Below are positions 32,530-45,893 of a stretch of DNA of 64,000 bases, in pieces. The translations under genes and the position numbers were made by a program. Every line of letters begins with the position of its first letter. The stretch's first letter is position 1. Source of the DNA: Excoecaria cochinchinensis (lineage: Eukaryota > Streptophyta > Magnoliopsida > Malpighiales > Euphorbiaceae). The stretch spans positions 930,001 to 994,000 of the forward strand of contig CANTUQ010000108.1 in NCBI GenBank assembly GCA_947683425.1, in the 5' to 3' direction. The notes under the pieces are model-generated. The model did not search any database, was not told the origin of the DNA, and was given only the letters and a program-made list of their open reading frames with translations.

Positions 32530-33823
32530 CATTATTATATATTCATTGTATATTTATTGATGTTATGTTATTATAATTGTTAGCATTATCATCACCTACT
32601 TATTGTCATGCTAATGTTTATGTGCCATATAATATTATTATTTGTTATCATAATATTATTGTCGTTATCATCATTTATCTTTTATTATTATTGTTATACT
32701 TTGCACTTGCTTGGTTAATTTGCCTAAAATATTTACTAATATTATTTTTGATATTAATTTTTGTCTGAGAATTAATTTGAGTCGGGCCATGTGAGCGCCC
32801 CGCGACTCCCCGGGTGGGTCGCGACGCGTGGACGGACACTCCATTTTGGTGAGATCTTTTCAATTCCCCTTTGATGTGTTATGTGTTTATTTGTATATAT
32901 ATATTTTTTATTCGTGCACGCGTGCGATAAAAAATCACAAAAATATTTCTATAATTAAATTAGATTTTTCACTAATAAAATCGGGACCAATGTCCCCTAT
33001 TTTAGCCCAACTATAAAAACATCACGACTAAAAAACGAGGAGTCAATTTTCAATAAAATGGGATCACTCATCCCGGTTTTTCAATTCAAGCAATCAAAAA
33101 TGACTCTTCGAACCCTCTTCAAATTAATACGAAGTAACCAATGTTCCTAAATTTCGAACAAGTGCGAAGGAACCAATGTTCCTAAAATAATGCCCCGATT
33201 TATGTATGTATTTTATTTTAACCTTGTGTGAGTGTTTTAAATTCAAGTTCATGTCTTTTTGGGCCCTTGTAATTAATTTTGGGGCAATTTTATTTATCTT
33301 TTGGGGATTGTATTCCGTCCCACTTACGCCTTTGATTTCCTTTTATTGGGGTTATATTCCGCCCCTATTTCTCTTGTAATTGAGTGCTTGGGTGTTTACC
33401 GCTTTCTTTATTTATTTTGCTTATCGCTTTTATTTATTTTCTTTACGTGCTTTCAATGCGCTATCTAATTTAAATACATCAATCGCGTGAGATGAGAGAT
33501 ACAATCTTAAGAAGTTAAAAATCCATTTATAATTAACCAAAGTATGAATAAGAGGGAAGTTCCGGACACCATAACTCTGGTTTAGACCGTTAGAGGTGAG
33601 AAACCTTTTCCTAATTTCTTGCAAATTGGGTGGCGACTCCAAATACCTCAAAAGGTGCCTTTAGGCGTCAATAGGCTAGGTTATTCTCCCCAATGTTCTA
33701 TTGGGAGGGATACACCGATGATGCCTCATGGCGCCCATTATCAAGTGACGCGAACCTTTCATACCTTCGAACCCTAAAGCGGATTCAAAGCGAGGGCCCT
33801 TGCTGGGTTCGGCGCGCGTCACA
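30780..33823 (+). repeat. E4 3' LTR
   Basis: Nearly identical to 18731-21756. The differences lie mainly in the A-rich tract, the GC cassette (one more unit) and the TTA run (shorter). It ends GCGTCACA, followed by GTGTG. No gene is seen. Confidence 0.93.
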
Positions 33824-33828
33824 GTGTG

Positions 33829-34200
33829 GAAGGTGTTTAGTTTGGGAGAGTCGCCGCAAGTCAAGCCAACACAGAGGTTGATATTAAGGCATAGCATTTT
33901 ATCTTATGATTATTTTATATTAGTGAACTCTTTATGTATTTATTCTTTTGTCTAGCTTTCGCTTTGTAATTTTGACAGATGTGTTTAATTGGTAATATCA
34001 GTACAGTTTGTAATGAATATTATTATTGCATCTATGATTGATCAGTTATGTTTAAAATTTTTTAATTCCTCTGTACTTATGTATGTTTATATCATGTGGA
34101 TGAATGTTATTGTATCATTTTGTTTGGTGACACCCTTGCTCAGATGACATCTCACTCCTTTGCAGATGAGTTCACCTACGTATGGGTAGGGGGTATTACA
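33829..34200 (+). repeat. Solo LTR A, 3' segment
   Basis: It starts after the E4 target duplication with GAAGGTGTTTAG and AGAGTCGCCGC, matching 41975-42010 of solo LTR B. It ends GGGGTATTACA. The two pieces of A are contiguous once E4 is removed. Confidence 0.88.
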
Positions 34201-34695
34201 CTCTGAGGAGGGCATTCCCTTGCACTTTGTAGTCTTGTCAGCGACTCGCTGCAGTCCTCCGATGAGGACATTTCCCTCGCACTTTGTAGTCTATTTAACG
34301 GTTCGGTGCAGTCCTCTGAGAAGGATATTTCTCGCACTTTATAGTCTTGTCAGTGACTCGGGGCAGTCCTCTGAGGAGGACATTTCCCTCGCACTTTTCA
34401 GTCTTGTCAGTAACTCGGTGCAGTCCTCTGAGGAGGACATTTCCCGCACTTTGTAGTCTTGTCAGTGACTCGGTGCAGTCCTCTGAGGAGGACATTTCCT
34501 GCATTTTGTAGTCTATTTAACGGCTTGATGCAGTCCTTTGAGGAGGAGATTTCCCGCATTTGGTAGTCTATTTAACGGCTCAATATTCCCTCGCACTTTA
34601 TAGTCTTATTAGCGACTCGGTGTAGTCCTCTGAGGGGGACATTTCTCGCACTTCGTAGTCTTGTCAGCGACTCAGTGCAATCCGAAAGGATAACA
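34201..34695 (+). repeat. E3 tandem array, second half
   Basis: About nine more copies of the 55-bp unit continue directly from the copy broken at 16563. The CTCTG at 34201-34205 is the duplicated target. Confidence 0.9.
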
Positions 34696-34819
34696 TTCAC
34701 GATTCAAATCAAAACACTATTCTGCAGGGAGCAGCAGGAAGGAGGCACCCTCAGGTATGCGTCCTTTCTTTCCCTTTTCTGAATTTTGGCTCACCTAGGC
34801 ACCAATGCACTAGCCTCTT

Positions 34820-34835
34820 TAAAATTGGGGGCAAC
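34820..34835 (+). other. E3 polypurine tract
   Basis: TAAAATTGGGGGCAAC lies directly before the LTR. The upstream TTCTGAATTTTGGCTCAC block is shared with E4 and E5. Confidence 0.75.
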
Positions 34836-35922
34836 TGTAGACATCGGGTCCTGAGGCAGCATAGATCAAGATTATCAAATGATGAAATCAGATGCCTGTT
34901 TATAGGTAAAAAGAAAATTGAAAGTGATAGTTTCCTTGTCATGTTTGATTTGGAAAAAATTATAAATAAAAATATTTTAAAAATTATTTTAAATATTTTA
35001 AAATAAAAAGGGAGTTTTGAAAGGATATCATTTTTTGTCAATTTTTTTAAAAAAAAATAAAATAAAATTCGGGTGCCTGCTTGTGCTATCGAGCCCAGCG
35101 CGCCCGCAGCAGCGTGCTCACCCGCGCGCCTCGAGCAATGCTGGGCGCGCGGGCGTCGCTTGCCGCTTGTTGGTCGTCGCTGCGCACGAGTGACACCCGT
35201 CGCCTGCGTGCAGCAAGCGCATGCCCTGGGCGTCGCTCGCCCTTCCACGCCGAGTGTCCCCCAGCAGCCCTTTTGGGCATTTTTTAGCCAATTTGTGGAA
35301 TTTTTTCTTATTTTTTTGGTACATTTTAATTTGAAATAATTTTTTCTCTAAACTTTTGAAATTTTTCATTTTTTTTTGTGTTTAATGAGAATTAAATTAA
35401 TTTAATTTCTTTATTAAATCTTTTTTTTTGTATAAAATGGATTTTTTGAGAGGAAAAATGGGAGAAATTTTTCTTAAGAAATTTTTTCTTCTTCTTCTTC
35501 TTCAAGTATTCTAATTGTATTTTCTAAGTTAATTCTTGAGACAAAAAGAATAATTTTTTGTTCTTGTGAATTTTTTTCTTCTTTTTTTAATAATTTTTGC
35601 TTGAAACAAAGAAATTAATTTTTTTTGCTTGATATAAAAATTTTCTTCTATATTTTATTTTTCTAATCTTATTTTTTGCAAAATCAAGACAAGAAAATTG
35701 ATTATCTACCTTCACTCATCAAATCAAAATCTGAGGGTAAACATTCTGGGCTTGATTTCATTTTTTAGTATTAGTTTATTTGTTTATGATTAATTACCAA
35801 CCATGTAGATTTTTAGATCTATTATTGTTTTTATTTTTTGTACAATTTTGTTCATAGATTTAATATATTTTGATATGTTTTATTTATTTTATTTATTTTT
35901 GCTTATTTGATTGTTTATCTTC

Positions 35923-35999
<77 letters not shown>

Positions 36000-36007
36000 C
36001 ACTACTA

Positions 36008-36072
<65 letters not shown>

Positions 36073-37185
36073 TATGCTTTTATGTATGTTAATATGTTAA
36101 GTTATTTTATTATGTAATTTAATTAGTTTGTCACTCATAATGCATTTTTATTTTTTATTCATTTTTTATGTTATATGTTTAATTCACTTTCTATTACTAA
36201 CATCACTTTTTATTTGTGTTGTTTTTTTATTTCTATACTTTTTTTGTGTTTGAGCATTTTCAATACCAAATGGGAGTCCATGGAGATTTAGAGACACTTT
36301 TCAGGTGAATTCGTCATTTTTAGCTTTTTTATTATTCTTTCGTTATTTTGGGTTTATTTGTTTTTATTATGTAATTTGTAATAAATTTATTTATTTTTAT
36401 GCACGTTAATTAAAAGTCATAAAAAGTTTTATATTAATAAATTAGGATCTTTTTTCTAATAAAATGGGACCAATGTCCTAATTTTAACCCATAAAAACTC
36501 ACTTTTAAAAAGAAGAGTTAATTTTTTCAAAATGGGATCACTTATCCCGATTTTATCGATAAATACTAAAAAATAATTATTCGAATTTGCAAGTGAAAAT
36601 GAAGGAACCAATGTTCCTATCCTAAAAAATGTCTCGGTTTATTCATGTTTATTTATTCATTTGGTTTATTTATTTATGTTTTGCTTGATTTTATTTGGGG
36701 ATTGTATTTTTGTCCCAAATTTTAATACCTTTTTTTATTTGGGGGGTTATATTTTGTCCCAATTTTATCTTTCTGTTATTTTTTGTGGCTTGCTTTATTT
36801 GACCGCTTTCTTTACTGCTTTCTTTCATGCTTGATTTGCAATTTATTTTTTAATGCATGACCGTGTGAGCAGGGAGATAGAAATTTAAAATTAAAAACCT
36901 AGTTATAATTAACCAAGGTATTAATAAAAGTAAAGTTTCGAATCTTTCCCTAGTTTAGACCCCCGAGATTAGACGAACTTTCCCAATTTCTTGTAAATTG
37001 GGTGGCAACTTCAAAATACCTCAAAAGTGTCTAAAGGTTTTATGGGATTAGATGATCTTTCCAGTGTTCTATTAGAAGGAGGTGTCCAAAATATCTCATG
37101 ATTGCCCAAGATCAAAAGACACAAACCCTCTCGGGCCCTAAAGGCGGGCATCCCGAAAACTGGTCGGGTCCAGAACGCGTCACAC
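34836..37185 (+). repeat. E3 3' LTR (2.35 kb)
   Basis: It starts TGTAGACATCGGG and ends ACGCGTCACA. It is a different Tat LTR subfamily from E4, closest to E9. It has a GC-rich segment (35070-35275), a TATAAAA box (35431-35437), an interrupted TTA microsatellite (35923-36073) and the shared 3' third. The right flank is CTATG (37186-37190) and then the E6 leader, so E3 inserted next to the E6 primer site. Confidence 0.87.
35431..35437 (+). promoter_or_regulatory. TATA box of the E3 LTR
   Basis: TATAAAATGG lies about 595 bp into the LTR, after the GC-rich segment. E9 (58249) and E10 (60066) have boxes at a comparable place. Confidence 0.5.
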
Positions 37186-37342
37186 TATGACCTCCAGGAT
37201 TTCTCACTAAATATTCCGGTCTAACTATGCGTCTTTTAGATCTTTTTTTTTTCCTTAATTGGCTTGTATATGAACTTAATCCAAATCCTGTAACCCCACT
37301 TCGATCTTAGAATCGCCTAAACCCGCTCTGATACCAATAAAA
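37186..37342 (-). other. E6 leader remnant and primer binding site
   Basis: The minus strand reads TGGTATCAGAGC at 37325-37336, six bases from the LTR. The rest matches the E1 leader. Everything further inside E6 is left of the E3 insertion and outside the window. Confidence 0.8.
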
Positions 37343-38091
37343 TGTAACACCCTTATCACTTCCGTACAATGCACACATTACATTGCTTAAACTATTGCGG
37401 ATTTTTTTTTAAAAAAACCATCGTGTCACTAGCATACTACAAAGAAAGCAGTCCAATCATTACAAGTAACACATCATATCATGCACTAATAATCTGGAAC
37501 ATTTACTATAATCATATTATAACTCAAGTCTATACTGTCACATATACATGCCATTTACTAAAAGCTAAATCTTAAATATATATATCACTAATGATAACAA
37601 CATACTCTTCTTAGCTTCAGGCTAGAGGTCCCATCTGATCTTGAAACTGATAACACGCATGCTCTTCAAACGTCCTACTCGGTACCTGCTTGCAGTCAAA
37701 TAACTACGTGCTGAGCATTAAAAATGTCTAGTGGCGATTACAAATCTAAAAATTTCCATATCTAACTTAGGCATATCTATACACATATGCACCTACTTTC
37801 ACATTCTTTTAACCCTTACTTTTGACTAAACGGTGCCGTATTACTATCTAGTCCTTCATTTTCATACATATCCCAATTTTACTCTTTGTTATGCCTTAAT
37901 TACAATTTGACACTATTTTCTATTTTTCACTATTAACATCTTATCTTACTTATAAACTATCCGCTTAAATACTTTAACTTTACACTACAATACATTTCTT
38001 TCAATACACTCACTTCATTCAATTCATTTCATTTTATATACTTCTATCATGCATTTTCCTTCAATTAATTCTTTAATTTCATTTGCGTCAC
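37343..38091 (-). repeat. E6 Tekay-type 5' LTR, first segment
   Basis: The plus strand starts TGTAACACCCTTATC, and E5 interrupts it after GTCAC (38087-38091). It resembles the start of the E1 LTR (GTGCTGAGCATTAAA-type block). No gene is seen. Confidence 0.85.
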
Positions 38092-39882
<1,791 letters not shown>

Positions 39883-42371
39883 TGTCACACCCCGTTTGCC
39901 CCCTAGTAGAATGAGCCATAGGTGTGTGCATGCATATGTGTATTTTAGCATGTGTTTTAAGGGTATTTTAATAAAAATGCATTTTTTTTTGAGTGTTATT
40001 AGCATATGGATATATGTTTGGCATTAGAATGTGAATTAATTGCGAAATGATTGTGTGCATTTGAGCATATCATATTAGGGTGTTTTAAGTTGGGAGTGCA
40101 TAGTGTGTGTGTTCATACCATTGTAGGGTGTGCATTAGTTGGGAGTGCATTGGGTGTGTGTAGTGCATGCTTGTTGGGTGTGAATGATTGATTCCCACCA
40201 ATAGGGAGATGACATGTGTCTAGAGCTTTGGAAAAGAAAAAGAAAAAGGAAAGAAAGAAGGGGAAGGGCAGAATTTTACGTTTCCCTTCTTCCCCTCACT
40301 CTTCTTCTTCTTCTTCTTCATTTTTCTTCACTCTAAGAACTCTTGTGTGGATTCAAATCTTTATTGGTGGAATTAATCATCTCTTTGTATCCTTTTTGGT
40401 AACTGAATGTATTCTTTTCATTTTGTTTTCATCTCCTTCTTCTTCTTTGGGTTTAGATTTAACTTAGGGTTTATATTTTGGTTGTTCTTGGTGTGTTGAT
40501 GGTTAGTTGAGCCTCCTCGCGATCCTAAGGGCAAGGAAATTGCTGGGACTAGCGGAGCTAAGTGATTTGAAGCTTAGCATTTCAGGTTTGGGACTTGTTT
40601 TAGATATCTTGTTTGAGAATTTAAGTTACTGTAATTTTTAGGGTTTGTGTTCTTGAGAGAATTGAATGTGTTTATGCATGAGTTTGGTTGTGTTGATTGC
40701 TGAATTAAGTCGTGTTTATGTCATTTATGATGTACAAAAGATCTACTGGAAGGTAAGATGAGATTTGTAGTGTTTTGAATCAAATTGGAATTGATTTTGT
40801 TGAGTTCTTGAATTCTGGGAATTCTGGGAAGAGAAAATAACGAACCTGGTGAATTTCTGTTTCCAGTACGTGAATGTGAGGCGTCCGACTCGTGCTCCAT
40901 CCTCCAACTCGTGCTCTTTAGTGTGCAAGATGTGCTGTGGAGCACGAGATGGAGGGAAGAGGGCAGCTTCAGCACGACTCGTGCTCCTTCAGTGTGTGAG
41001 TCGGATTGTGGAGTGCGAGACGAAGGAAAATGAGAGGAGCTTTTGGCACGACACGGCTCGTGCTCATCAGCACGACTCGTGCTATGCTGAAGCCCCTTCA
41101 TCTCGTGCTTTATAGCACATCTAGGAAGATTGGACACGAGTCATGTCCTTCAGTACGACTCGTGTCCCTTGCTCCTTTGCCTCCAGAATTCCAAAAATGT
41201 ATTTTAAATGTATTTTTTTCATGGTTTTTCCGTACTGTATGTTATACGAACTTGTGTATACTACTGTTATTGTATTTATTACGTATGATAAATTATATAT
41301 TGTGATTTGAAACAGAATTTGGGTTATGCATGTTTTATTTATGATTCATTGATATGAATGTGAGTATTAATATGAGATTACACTTGAAAACATAATTTGA
41401 ATGATGCATAACCTGCTAGAGTCAAGTAAGTGGATAGTTAGGCATGACTAATAGAGTCTTTTAGCTGCAGCCCTCAGTTCAGTTCGGACCCCAATCAGGT
41501 CCCCGTTAGGTTCCTCGCGAACCCCTCAGTATTTGGATCTTGTTTAAGATCCCCTCAGTAAAAATATTGTGTTATTGATAAAAATGAAATGACTTTTGAT
41601 TTGTACCTATGAGGTACCCTCAGTAATCGATTCGTACCATTAAGGTACCCTCAGTTCACTCGTTATCCACTACCTCGAGTTAGCAGGTGTTCGATTGGTT
41701 TGCTCTGCTCTGATTTGACTATATAAATGTGATATCTGAAAGAGTATAAGGATGGGACGTATGTTTGATTATTTTGGAATGGACATAAATTTGAGATGCG
41801 GAATGTATGGCTTTAAATTGTGAGCATGTTTATATTGATTATGTTATAAACTATTGCATTTGCCATTGTGAATGTGTTATGCCTTGACGACCATTGTGAA
41901 TGGCCGTCCATATTTTATGTGTGTTTCCCCACTAAGCGTTTATCGCTTAGCACGGTGTTTTACCCTTGCAGGTGCGGAAGAAGTTTTGCTTTAAGAGAGT
42001 CGCCGCCGTCAAGCCAACACAGAAGGTTTTAGTGTAGGGCTTAGCTTTTGTAATCGTTGATGATTCTTTTTGTATAGAACTCTCTTATATCAGTTTTGTT
42101 ATAGCTTCCGCTTTTGTACTTATATTTTGGTTATGTAATATCTTTTGCATCAGTTAGTTGATCAGAACATTATTGTAATGGTTTATTATATTAATGTATG
42201 ATCAGCTATTGCTTACTTTTCTCTTAAAGTTTATAATTATCCCGTATTTCGGTATGTATGTTATGAATGATTGTATGGTTTGCTTTGTATCCGTTTGGTC
42301 GCACCCTGACTCATACGGGATCTCACTCCTTATCGGATGGGATCGCCTACGTAGGGGTAGGGGGTGTTACA
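39883..42371 (+). mobile_element. Solo LTR B (2489 bp)
   Basis: It starts TGTCACACCCCG and ends GGGGGTGTTACA. ATTAT stands on both sides (39878-39882 and 42372-42376). The 3' LTR of E5 (near 50239) shows the empty site. It contains the micro-exon-like segment (40507-40585), the CACGASTCGTG array (40880-41175), the hairpin cluster (41486-41552) and the CTAAGCG hairpin (41932-41950). There is no internal region. Confidence 0.93.
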
Positions 42372-42376
42372 ATTAT

Positions 42377-43478
42377 TGTCATCATCATTATATTTTGCAT
42401 TCATTTCATTAATTTACCTAGAGTCATTGCTAATATTTTTGATGTTAATTTATGTATGAGATTTAATTTGAGTCGGGCTATGTGAGCGCCCCGCGACTCC
42501 CCGGATGGGTCGCAACGCGTGGACGCACTCTCCGGTTTGGGTGAGATCTTTCCAATCCCTCTCTTCATGTTGTGATTATTTGTAAATAATTATTTTATTT
42601 ATGCACGTGTGAGACAAAAAGTCACAAAAATACTTTTACAATTAAATTAAGTTTTTCACTAATAAAATTGGGACCAATGTCCCTTGTTTTAGCCAAATAA
42701 TAAAAAATATCACCATCAAAACGAAGAGTCAACTTTCAATAAAATGGGATCATTCATCCCGGTTTTCATCCAAACAACCAAAATGACTCTTCGAACCCTC
42801 TTTAAATAAATGCGAAGGAACCAATGTTCCTAAGTTTCGACCAAGTGCGAAGGAACCAACGTTCCCAAAATAATGCCCCGATTTATGTATGCTTTTTCTT
42901 ATTTCGTGTGAGTGTTTTAAATTCAAGTTCGTTTCTTTTTTGGGCCCTTGTAATTATTTTTGGGGCAACTTTATTTATCTTTGGGGATTGTATTCCGTCC
43001 CATTTACATCTTTAATCTCTTTTTAATGGGTTTGTATTCTGCCCCTATTTCTATTGTGATTGTGTGCTTGCGGGTTTATCGCTTTCCTTTTATCACTTTC
43101 GTATGCTTGGAATGCGCTATTTAATTTAAATGCATCAATCGCGTGAGATGAGAGATATAATTGTAATAGGTTAAATACTCATTTATAATTAACCAAAGCA
43201 TGAATAAGAGGGAAGTTCCGGACACCATATCTCTGGTTTAGACCGTTAGAGGTGAGAGACTTTTTCCCAATTTCTTGCAAATTGGGTGGCGACTCCAAAT
43301 GCCTCAAAGGTGACTTTAGGTGTCATTAGACTAGGTTGTTCTCCCCAATGTTCTATTGGGAGGAATACACCGATGATGTCTCATGGCGCCCATGATCAAA
43401 AGACGTAAACCAATACCTCAAATCCCAAAGACAGATTCAAAGCGAAGGCCCTTGCTGGGTACTCCGGCGAGCGTCATA
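42377..43478 (+). repeat. E5 5' LTR, second segment
   Basis: It continues the LTR after the ATTAT duplication and ends GCGTCATA where the 3' LTR has TCACA. The joined LTR is about 2.89 kb against 2.81 kb for the 3' copy. Confidence 0.9.
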
Positions 43479-44602
43479 GTGGCGACTCCGCTGGGGACTT
43501 TGTGTTCGAGACTTTGCTCCGAAAGTGCTTTGGTTAAAATGTATAATTGGGTTTTTAAAACTTAAAATTCTATCTCTTTTTGAAAATTGCATCGCATTTT
43601 AGAGCCTTAGACTTACGATAGTTGGTCCCTCTTTACCTCGGTGCGTTCCCGAAGCACGACCCTACTTTCACTCATTGTAGGGAAGTGTTAGGGATAATCA
43701 CCAGCATAAGCCTTGTACCTTTTTGTATATCAAATGGAGACCCGATCGATCGTCATGCTCATGATGAGCTAGACCCGTTGGCAGGGACCATGCTTGGGTA
43801 GCCCTAAAATTTCATCACCTTGACCAAAGCCCATGTAATGGCAAATAGAAACTTCCCCTAGGGGGCATGCTCCTTATTACAATGCTTGTGATATGGGCCA
43901 TCACGTATTAGTCAAAATCAACCAATTTAAAATGGTCTTTTATCAAAGGCTTTCAAGCCCCGGTAAGCCCATCTTAACTTGTTTGAATTGCCAAAATACG
44001 TAGTGGCCAAAACCCATACGAATGCGCATTAGATTAAGACCATTATGCTGCCGATTTTCCACAGTGCAACATACGTGTCCGATGGGTTCCCTGTTAATCC
44101 TCGGATGAAGCCCACCTAGGAAAGAGACCGCACGACCTTGTGTATGGGAGTGATAAGGTTGGAAGGATCTATTTGCTTGCATGTGGTTATGAATATTGCA
44201 TGGCATGCTCATGCATTAAATGTCATTCATGCATGTTAATAAAACTAATACATAATAATAAATTTTCTCTCATGCTATAAGTGCATATACCTTTTTGTCT
44301 GCACATTATTCTTCACATGTAAATATCATCTTGCACATAATTTCCTCCATCCATCCCATCGTATTATGGTAGTCCATTGATCTCGCACTCATCAAAGACC
44401 ATTTGTATGGCACGATCATGCATTGTATATGTCATCCATGCATCATTCTAACCATTTGAACTTTTCAGCCATCATAGATTCATCCAAGTGGACCAGAGGT
44501 TTTGACGACCGACTAGTAACAACAGGCTCGCCCTTTGGATTGCTAGAATTAGTGCCTGTTTGGGATTTTGAGTCACTCTTAAAGACTAGTGGATCATCTT
44601 CG
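43479..44602 (+). other. E5 primer site and leader
   Basis: TGGCGACTCCGCTGGGGA (43480-43497) differs by one base from E4. The leader has CTAAC (44448-44452) and CTTTTCAG ending at 44468, a 17-nt spacing matching E4, E8 and E10. The ATG at 44423 lies inside the predicted intron. Confidence 0.7.
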
Positions 44603-45520
44603 ATGGCAGAACTACCACGGGAGACTGGTGCTTTAACAGTGCAAGACCTAGATAAGAGACTTGGGGAATTTGAAAGGAAAATGTTAGCCATGATGGAAAG
44701 CATCACTGCTCAAATGGTGTTAAATGCCAGGCAACCACCTGCAACCCCTACTGTTGGACAGGTTGAATCGCCTATTAGGGAAGAGGCCCCTATAGCAGTC
44801 ACTACCGTACAACAGCCAGATATTTAATCCAGAGCAACAACACCTGTTGAGCAGAAGAAGACCCTTGACATGAAGGATGATCTCGTGGGGGAGAAAGAGA
44901 ATGAGCAAGTAACTCCTCGAGCTATCAGAAATAAGGTCCCCAAAGGAAAGTAAGGCGCAATAAAGGAGATGAAAGGGGAGTCCCCCGCTGCCATACCACT
45001 TGAGCGAGAAGGCAAAGGGCATGCTTCAGAAAATGGGTTTCTGGCGGTGGTACGGGGCCTGAAGAGAACGGTGGATACCCTCGAGGAAGAGATTAGAAAG
45101 TCCAAGATTGTGACTACCCAGGCACCTCCCAATAAGACTGCCATTGGCACCACGAGCCTAGGGATTGGTCATTATGGTAACAAAGGCACGAAAAGGATAG
45201 GGAAAGCGCCAATGTTTGAGACGACGCAGAGGCGCTACTCTGACTTGGGTCGACCCCTATCTTGGGTGTTAGAAAGGCTAATGAAAGAGGGAAAGCTGCG
45301 AACACTAACACCTAGGCCAGCTGCAACTCAAGGACAGCCAGGACACAGGGATGACCAGTACTGTGCCTTCCATCAGCACACGGGGCACCTGACAGACTAC
45401 TGCCGAACTTTAAGAAACAGGATCCAGGACCTCATCGACTCCATGCAGATCACGGACCCTGAGAAGAGGGAGAAGAAGAAGAAGACGGGCTACAATGTTG
45501 TCCCTCCACCAGAGATGTGA
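44603..45520 (+). pseudogene. E5 shortened gag lacking the capsid core
   Basis: The start MAELPRETGALTVQDLDKRL aligns with E4 gag. The end (DDQYCAFHQHTGHLTDYC, then KREKKKKTGYN) also aligns, including the C-x2-H-x4-H-x4-C knuckle. The roughly 170-residue capsid domain of E4 (LPKFDGTSDPSAHL through DIAIEAEAEYL) is missing. In its place are about 80 residues with a probable short coiled coil (GLKRTVDTLEEEIRKSK). Two in-frame TAA codons interrupt it, at about 44825 and 44951. Whether a two-part protein was ever made is unknown. Confidence 0.8.
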
Positions 45521-45638
45521 TCGGGCCTAACCCACCTGAGTGGCATGTTTCGCCAAAGTTGCAAGAAGAAGACTATGTTTTTAATGCTTTGTTTCCTTTT
45601 ATTTTTCGAACTCTTTATGACAATTTGGTTATTTCAAT

Positions 45639-45893
45639 ATGATGGACGATTTTTGTTTATTTGTATGGTATTTCTATGACTTCATTTCTCATAATCACGA
45701 TGCACCCATTCATTTTGACATTAACCCAATTAATACGACTCCATCTAGTCTCGAAACTTTAGGGAATACAAACAAAATCTTGATAGCATCTGATATAACT
45801 CTTGAAGAGAGGATAATTTTGAGAGATAATAAAAAAAAAAGCCTTTGCCTGGACCTGGTATGACATGCTGAAAATTGACAAGGACATTCTTGA
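45639..45893 (+). pseudogene. E5 pol remnant upstream of the RT position
   Basis: HFDINPINTTPSSLETLG and ILIASDITLEERI match E4 pol residues about 500-535, followed by FAWTW in a shifted frame after an A run (45830-45840). Homology ends just before RT, which marks the left edge of the pol deletion. Confidence 0.8.

Larger units (their letters stand above)
18731..33823 (+). mobile_element. E4: young, nearly intact Tat-lineage retrotransposon
   Basis: E4 has two LTRs (3026 and 3044 bp), a primer site, a leader, gag, protease, RT, two RNase H domains, integrase, a 3' noncoding region, a 100-bp tandem array and a polypurine tract. GTGTG flanks both ends (18726-18730 and 33824-33828). By eye the LTRs differ by about three substitutions outside the homopolymer, GC-rich and TTA repeats, so insertion is recent. 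It sits inside solo LTR A. The only coding interruption is an amber codon between gag and pol. It is the best candidate here for an element still able to move. Confidence 0.93.
16564..34200 (+). mobile_element. Solo LTR A, split by E4
   Basis: The LTR begins TGTCACACCC at 16564 and ends GGGGTATTACA at 34200. CTCTG stands on both sides (16559-16563 and 34201-34205), a perfect 5-bp target duplication. With E4 removed (18731-33828 including one duplication) the LTR is about 2.54 kb with no internal region, so it is a solo LTR left by LTR-LTR recombination. It belongs to the E0/E2/B family by its shared hairpins, CACGASTCGTG array and micro-exon. Confidence 0.9.

Noticed and set aside
35870..36117. 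Poly-Ile, poly-Leu or poly-Tyr open frames (also near 20253, 39303, 49785)
   Set aside because: Pure translation of TTA microsatellites.
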